DNA from: Mucilaginibacter jinjuensis
Lineage (GTDB): Bacteria; Bacteroidota; Bacteroidia; Sphingobacteriales; Sphingobacteriaceae
Length of the DNA stretch: 64,000 nucleotides
Direction: 5' to 3'
NCBI RefSeq assembly: GCF_028596025.1
Contig: NZ_CP117167.1
Coordinates: forward strand, 3,844,001-3,908,000
Position numbers and translations under genes: made by a program. Position 1 is the stretch's first letter. Every line of letters begins with the position of its first letter. This document shows positions 59,110 to 64,000 of the stretch, piece by piece. The notes under the pieces are model-generated. The model saw only the letters and a program-made list of their open reading frames with translations. It did no database searches and was not told where the DNA came from.

Positions 59110-61587
59110 TTAATTAATTGACCAGGTAAGTTCATTGCCATCATCCTGTTTCGAGATGTTAACGCTTTGCCCCTTTTTTAGTTCGCCAGAAATAATGTAG
59201 CGCGATATTGGCCTTCTCAACTGGTTGCGTATAACGCCCGATAACTGCCTTGCGCCGTATTTAGGTGTAAACCCACCCAAAGCCAGCATGCTTTTTGCAT
59301 CATCGCTGATACTGAAGCCAATACCCATTTTATCCAGCGAATCAGTAAGGCTTTTTAATTGGATGTCGAAAATGCGAACCACATTCTCTTCCGAGATTGG
59401 CTTAAACGGAACAATCTCAGATAACCGCGCTAAAAACTCCGGTCTGAAATGTTTGGCCATTACCTCCATTAGCTGGTTTGAAGTTGGCAGATGGCCCTGG
59501 CTCAATTGCTCGGCTAGCCACTCACTGCCTATGTTAGACGTAAACAATACAAGCGAGTTAGAGAAATCGCCTTCCTTACCCAGCCTGTCGTGCATGTGGC
59601 CTTCGTCGAGGATTTGCAGGAAGATATCGAATACAGATGGATGGGCTTTTTCGATCTCATCGAACAACAATACCGAGTAAGGTTGCTGACGAATCTTGTT
59701 CACCAATAGCCCTCCCTCTTCGTATCCCACATAACCCGGAGGCGCACCGTATAATAAGGCGGCAGAGTGCTCTTCTTTAAACTCCGACATATCGAAACGG
59801 ATCATCGCCTTTTCATCATTAAACAGAAAGTCGGCAATAGATTTAGCCAGTTCTGTTTTACCGGTACCGGTTGGGCCAAGCAGGAAGAACGAGCCTATAG
59901 GCTGACCTTTCTTATTCAATCCGCTACGCGATTCGAGTATGGCATCCGATACTGCTTTCAATGCCTGATCCTGCCCTATCACGCGCTTGTTTAAAAAGCT
60001 TTCCATATTTAACAGGCGCTCTTTTTCCTGGGCTTGTATTTTGCCCATCGGGATGCCTGTTTTATAGGATATAATGGCAGCAATATCCTGTTTATCAACC
60101 ACCGTGCTTTTATCTTTGGCAAGGGTTTCCAACAATGGTAAATTGCGGTCGAAGTATTCGATATATTCATCAGGTGTTTCAAAGGCGCTTACCTGTGTTT
60201 CGTCCTCCAGCTTGCCCAGAAGCACAGCACTGGTTTTATTCTGCATCAGGCTGTATAACCATTTGTAATCGCTTACATCAACGGTGTCAACTTCTGTATT
60301 TTTCAGTTCATTAAACTTGTCCTGAAGCTCGGTTAGCGTCATGTCTGATGTATCATTCATCAGCCTGATAGCAGCCATTGTACGGTCCATCAAATCAAAT
60401 GCAGAATCCGGTAGTCTGCGGTCTTTCATATAGCGTTTTGCTAAGCGAACGCAATCTTTCACGGCTTCGTCATCTATCTTTAAACCGTGATGCTCTTCAT
60501 AATAAGGTACCAGTTTTTCCAGCATTTTAATAGCAGTGTCAATATCCGGCTCGTTAACCTGCAATACCTCAAACCTGCGGCTAAATGCCTGCTCGGGTTC
60601 AATAATTTTACGATACTCATCAATGGTAGTAGCACCAATCACTGTGATCTCGCCACGTGCCAATTCCGGCTTTAGTAAATTACCCACGCCACCGCCGATT
60701 GGGCCTTTGTTATCTAACAAGGTATGGATCTCATCAATAAACAAGATGGCTTTATCAAACTGCTTAATCTCGCGCAGGATGTTTTTCAATCGGTCCTCTA
60801 TCTCACCTTTGTATGATGCACCGGCGATTAACGAACCCAAATCCAGTTCAAACAGGTTTACATTCAGCAAAGATTGAGGCACCAGGTTGTTTACAATATC
60901 CAGCGCAAAACCATCAACCAAAGCTGTTTTACCTACCCCTGCATCACCGGTAATAATTACATTGGGTTTGGTACGGCGGCTCAGGATCTCCATAATCATC
61001 CGTGTTTCCTTATCACGGCCAATGATAGGATCAATTTTTCCCTGACGTGCCAGATCAGTACGATCTATACAATATTTTAATAACGCTGTGGTTGATTTCG
61101 AACCTGAACTACCATCTTCACCCGGAGCTGACGGTGCAACCGCATGCTGCACGCCTTCATCCTGGATATACACATCCAGTATTTCTTTTTCTTTTACCGG
61201 GAATGATTTGAGCTGACCGGCATCAAACCCAACGTTGGGTTTGGTTAAGGCAACCAGTACACAAACGGGTGTAATACTATCAAGGCCTAATTTTACCCGC
61301 ACATTGTCGGCTTCTTCAAACACCAGCTTTACAGCATCGTTACCCAGCATTTCATCGGGCACGGTGATAGATTGCGGGTACTCTTCCATGCGCACATCGG
61401 CCCAGTCGCTAATGTAAGCGGCATCTTTACCAATGGAGTTCAGGAAGTTTTTTAATCCAACCTCGTTGTGCATTAAGCCCTTGAGCAAATGCGCCGGGCC
61501 GAATTCTTTATGATGGTACTCTTTTGCTAAAGATTGCGCCACCCTTACGGCTGTTTTTACCGACTCGCTTAAACTAATTACGCTCAT
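59110..61587 (-). CDS. clpV: T6SS AAA+ unfoldase ClpV (TssH)
   Basis: An 825-residue double AAA+ ATPase that disassembles the contracted sheath for reuse. Clp-N repeat domain at 1-145, first AAA module with Walker A GDAGVGKT (214-221) and Walker B AILFIDEIHTL, middle coiled domain (about 390-500), second AAA module with Walker A LLGPTGTGKTELAKS (about 570-585) and Walker B VLLFDEIEKAHPS, and a C-terminal D2-small domain (PEFLARLSEIVPFKPI). Its neighbours tssR and tssB/C, together with its ClpB-like but divergent middle region, favour ClpV over a housekeeping ClpB. It starts 10 bp after the tssR stop. Confidence 0.93.
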   Translation of the reverse strand: MSVISLSESVKTAVRVAQSLAKEYHHKEFGPAHLLKGLMHNEVGLKNFLNSIGKDAAYISDWADVRMEEYPQSITVPDEMLGNDAVKLVFEEADNVRVKLGLDSITPVCVLVALTKPNVGFDAGQLKSFPVKEKEILDVYIQDEGVQHAVAPSAPGEDGSSGSKSTTALLKYCIDRTDLARQGKIDPIIGRDKETRMIMEILSRRTKPNVIITGDAGVGKTALVDGFALDIVNNLVPQSLLNVNLFELDLGSLIAGASYKGEIEDRLKNILREIKQFDKAILFIDEIHTLLDNKGPIGGGVGNLLKPELARGEITVIGATTIDEYRKIIEPEQAFSRRFEVLQVNEPDIDTAIKMLEKLVPYYEEHHGLKIDDEAVKDCVRLAKRYMKDRRLPDSAFDLMDRTMAAIRLMNDTSDMTLTELQDKFNELKNTEVDTVDVSDYKWLYSLMQNKTSAVLLGKLEDETQVSAFETPDEYIEYFDRNLPLLETLAKDKSTVVDKQDIAAIISYKTGIPMGKIQAQEKERLLNMESFLNKRVIGQDQALKAVSDAILESRSGLNKKGQPIGSFFLLGPTGTGKTELAKSIADFLFNDEKAMIRFDMSEFKEEHSAALLYGAPPGYVGYEEGGLLVNKIRQQPYSVLLFDEIEKAHPSVFDIFLQILDEGHMHDRLGKEGDFSNSLVLFTSNIGSEWLAEQLSQGHLPTSNQLMEVMAKHFRPEFLARLSEIVPFKPISEENVVRIFDIQLKSLTDSLDKMGIGFSISDDAKSMLALGGFTPKYGARQLSGVIRNQLRRPISRYIISGELKKGQSVNISKQDDGNELTWSIN

Positions 61588-61597
61588 TTTTTATTGC

Positions 61598-63973
61598 TTA
61601 ATTGCTCCAGTTTGCCTGGGTTATGTAATAATAAACTTTGCCGTTTGATGTAAAATGTTGCTGCAGCAAGGCTTGCTGTTTAATGGTGTTACGGCTTTTA
61701 ATCAGGTAATTGATGTAGGCCTCAAACTGTTGCTGCGGCATATCGCTGGCATCTTTCAGGTCAACAACCTTGTATTTCAACAATTCCTTTTTATTAGCCG
61801 GCACAACTATACCTGTGGTTTTACGGATATAATCGCCCAACTGCATGTTCTTAATGTCTGACTTAGGGAAATCCTTTAAGCCCATATTTTTACGTACAAT
61901 GTTGATATAGTTCTTATACAGCTGTTTGCGATAATTACCGGCATCCTGCTGTAAGTTTTCACCAATCATTAAGGAAAGCAGGTCTGACAATTGTTTGTAC
62001 TCAGCCTGGTTTAATATTACCAGATACTGTAGCTGATCCGGGTGCGCACTTACCAGGTTGGCAGGCACTTCTGCATTCATGTAATACTTGAAAGCGTTAT
62101 GCGGCATATTGTCGCCCAAACTATCAGGCACCGGAGCAGCTAATTGCGACGATACAATGGTGTTTACATAACGATGCTCACGGCCAGTTAAACGGAACAC
62201 ACTGTCCAGCGTATGCGTTTGGGTGTAAATGTCGGTCTGGGTTTCCATCATTAAACGTTTCAATGCTCCATCCATAGCCAGGTTGGTTTTAACCACACCT
62301 TTCGGCGGGAAAATAACCGCGCCCTGGATTAAGCTGTTTTTAGGATAATCGAGGTAGAAAGAAATAGAATCTGACAATGATACATTGAACTGTTGCGTAT
62401 TGCTTAGGCCCTCGCCTACTACCATACGGTTCTTTTTACGCTCGGCCAGTAAAACAGCTGACTCTGATACCAGCTTACGTGATTGGATTACGAAGTTGTT
62501 ATAGATCGGGTTGTAATCACTATAAACCTGTATAGCTAACAAACGCGCATCAGCATTGGCAACTTCGGTGGCCATATCATAAGTATTATCAGATTCTGGG
62601 TTGTTGCCGGTACTACCTATCAGCACAATCAGGTTGGTTTCGTTTTTATGTGCGTTGAACATATTTAACGAAGTGTGCAAACCCTCGAACACAGGCTGGC
62701 TGTTAGCGCCAACGGTACAACCGTTTGTAATGGCAGCCTGCTTATCTAAAAAGTTAATCACTTTTCTATAGTCGGTGCTAAAAGGCTGTTGATCGATACC
62801 ACCCGCATTGCAACCTATAGAGCTGCGATATACAACCGCGCCATAACTAATCTGGTTACCTTTATAATATGGTGCGAAAATGTTTTCGAACGATTGGATG
62901 GTGCTGGTTAAACCCGAGAAATAGCTGCGCATAGCGCTACCACCATCAACCACAAATATGACATTGATTTTGTGAATGTTTTTGCGGATAGCCAGATACT
63001 CGTTATAGCTTAAATGGCCGCCCTTGATATTCATAATGCTGTTGTGCGATTTATCGTAAACATCTGTAGCGATGCCCACTTTGAGATTACCAGTTGCATT
63101 ACTATCTGTTGGATAAGAGGTTACAGGTAAGCTGCGCAATAAAGGTTCACCAGTATCCATCAGCGGATCAAAAACAAACGGTGTTGAAGGGCCATTGAAA
63201 GTTATGCCCTGATTAATAATCACAGCGGCAGAATCTTCGGCATCATAACCGGGTTTTGCAGCGCCGATGTATAAGCGTTCGCCCCAGCTGTGTACCGCAT
63301 CTGATGGTACCCAACCGTAAATACTGCGGGCAGCACTATCAGCCAGTAACTGGCCTTCTGAACCTACCAATACAGTTTTACCATCTGGTGATTTCTTGAA
63401 AATGTATACGATCTGGTTTAAAGCAACTTTAGTTTTTTTATGCTCCATCTCTGGCGATGTATACACAAAAAGTGAATCCTTTTTATCGTAATAAACACGT
63501 GGGTTAATCAGCGGACCTTTGCCCGATACTATGGCAATTGCTTTTTCTGGGTAACCACTGTTAGCATTTACATAAGCTGATTGCCATAGCAATACTTTAT
63601 CCTTATTGATCCAGCCGTAGCTTAAGGCAGCTTTTTTATTGGTTAGCTTGCGGCCTTGCACCATACCATCCTGGTATTTAATCAATTTGAGGTAGCCGTT
63701 GCGGGTTTCGCTCACATAAAACGGCTCCATAAATTTGATCTTCTTCATTACCAATGATCCCCCCGGTGCGGTATAGGTATAGTTCTCGTCGCGGTCAGAG
63801 AATACGATCCACGGTAGCGATGTGCTTTTGCCATCGTCGTACACGTTGGTTTTGTTATTCGGTTTTTCGAAAGCAGCCGGTAAGGTGGCTACTTTTTTAT
63901 TGATAGATACCGGCGATTGGGCATTGGCCGCCAGTGTAGTTAATATGAATGCGATATATAATAGATTTTTCAT
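61598..63973 (-). CDS. tssR: TssR-like T6SS protein of Bacteroidota (vWA-like domain)
   Basis: A 791-residue exported protein with a signal peptide (MKNLLYIAFILTTLAANAQ). The N-terminal half (20-230) has SH3-like segments. A vWA-like domain covers about 335-505 (KINVIFVVDGGSAMRSYFSG, ISYGAVVYRS, NETNLIVLIGSTGN, ARLLAIQVYSDY). The C-terminal region is helical. The combination matches TssR, a component specific to subtype-iii systems that is needed for secretion and thought to sit in the envelope. The MIDAS start is DGGSAM instead of DxSxS, so metal binding is doubtful. Other T6SS genes probably continue upstream beyond the window edge. Confidence 0.82.
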   Translation of the reverse strand: MKNLLYIAFILTTLAANAQSPVSINKKVATLPAAFEKPNNKTNVYDDGKSTSLPWIVFSDRDENYTYTAPGGSLVMKKIKFMEPFYVSETRNGYLKLIKYQDGMVQGRKLTNKKAALSYGWINKDKVLLWQSAYVNANSGYPEKAIAIVSGKGPLINPRVYYDKKDSLFVYTSPEMEHKKTKVALNQIVYIFKKSPDGKTVLVGSEGQLLADSAARSIYGWVPSDAVHSWGERLYIGAAKPGYDAEDSAAVIINQGITFNGPSTPFVFDPLMDTGEPLLRSLPVTSYPTDSNATGNLKVGIATDVYDKSHNSIMNIKGGHLSYNEYLAIRKNIHKINVIFVVDGGSAMRSYFSGLTSTIQSFENIFAPYYKGNQISYGAVVYRSSIGCNAGGIDQQPFSTDYRKVINFLDKQAAITNGCTVGANSQPVFEGLHTSLNMFNAHKNETNLIVLIGSTGNNPESDNTYDMATEVANADARLLAIQVYSDYNPIYNNFVIQSRKLVSESAVLLAERKKNRMVVGEGLSNTQQFNVSLSDSISFYLDYPKNSLIQGAVIFPPKGVVKTNLAMDGALKRLMMETQTDIYTQTHTLDSVFRLTGREHRYVNTIVSSQLAAPVPDSLGDNMPHNAFKYYMNAEVPANLVSAHPDQLQYLVILNQAEYKQLSDLLSLMIGENLQQDAGNYRKQLYKNYINIVRKNMGLKDFPKSDIKNMQLGDYIRKTTGIVVPANKKELLKYKVVDLKDASDMPQQQFEAYINYLIKSRNTIKQQALLQQHFTSNGKVYYYITQANWSN

Positions 63974-64000
63974 AGCGATGCGGATAGGCTGATTATTTAA

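Noticed and set aside
48363..63973. T6SS region considered as a prophage or phage-tail (eCIS) cluster
   Set aside because: ClpV, TssR and Bacteroidetes-type Hcp are T6SS-specific; no capsid, terminase, integrase or tail tape-measure genes are present.

Overview
The window looks like a chromosomal segment of a Bacteroidota bacterium, most likely family Sphingobacteriaceae (Mucilaginibacter/Pedobacter type). The grounds are four TonB-dependent SusC/BtuB-type receptors, three SusC/SusD pairs, an ECF-sigma/FecR cassette, TAnnTTTG-type -7 promoter elements, weak Shine-Dalgarno sites and a Bacteroidetes-type (subtype iii) type VI secretion cluster containing TssR. No tRNA, rRNA, CRISPR array, insertion sequence or prophage was recognised. 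The genus is an inference from gene style, not from a marker gene.

Layout. (1) 1-11.1 kb: a glycan-utilisation region with a cut-off secreted protein, a GH31 alpha-xylosidase/glucosidase-like enzyme, SusC-SusD-DUF3823, and a convergent GH71/99-like lipoprotein with a fascin-type beta-trefoil. (2) 11.5-18.7 kb: a vitamin B12 block. One cobalamin riboswitch precedes a BtuB-like receptor and a BtuG-like beta-propeller lipoprotein; a second precedes metE, the B12-independent methionine synthase. An Lrp/AsnC regulator lies between. (3) 18.8-26.5 kb, minus strand: an RR-HK two-component pair followed by a CzcC-CzcB-CzcA heavy-metal RND efflux system. The gap before the efflux genes carries four 11-bp direct repeats that look like the regulator's operator. 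(4) 27.2-39.5 kb, minus strand: a compact high-mannose N-glycan utilisation locus in the order SusC, SusD, GH92, GH18 (EndoH-like), GH2 (beta-mannosidase-like), GH125, with hairpins between several genes. (5) 39.5-46.8 kb: a regulatory intergenic region with a candidate small RNA, then ECF sigma, FecR anti-sigma, an STN-bearing SusC and a SusD. A ceramidase-like hydrolase converges on it. (6) 48.4-64 kb, minus strand: part of a T6SS (TssR, ClpV, TssB, TssC, two Hcp, VgrG) with a muramidase/lipoprotein pair that looks like effector/immunity, a PAAR-like protein with inserted membrane segments, and three unrecognised proteins downstream of VgrG.

How the parts work together. In region 4, EndoH-like GH18 should release high-mannose glycans from glycoproteins, SusCD import them, GH92 and GH125 trim alpha-mannose, and GH2 cleave the core beta-mannose. 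The motif TGTAGGCA followed by a T-tract occurs in transcription orientation upstream of the N-glycan susC (twice) and of fecR. This suggests that the neighbouring ECF sigma controls both systems. In region 2, B12 would switch off both its own uptake genes and metE. In region 6, the sheath, tube, spike and unfoldase genes are present, but the baseplate and membrane-complex genes are outside the window or elsewhere.

Most promising for follow-up: the VgrG-downstream module (48.4-52.1 kb) of unrecognised proteins, the muramidase/lipoprotein pair, the candidate small RNA at about 39.81-39.94 kb, and the 11-bp operator repeats at 24.39-24.43 kb.
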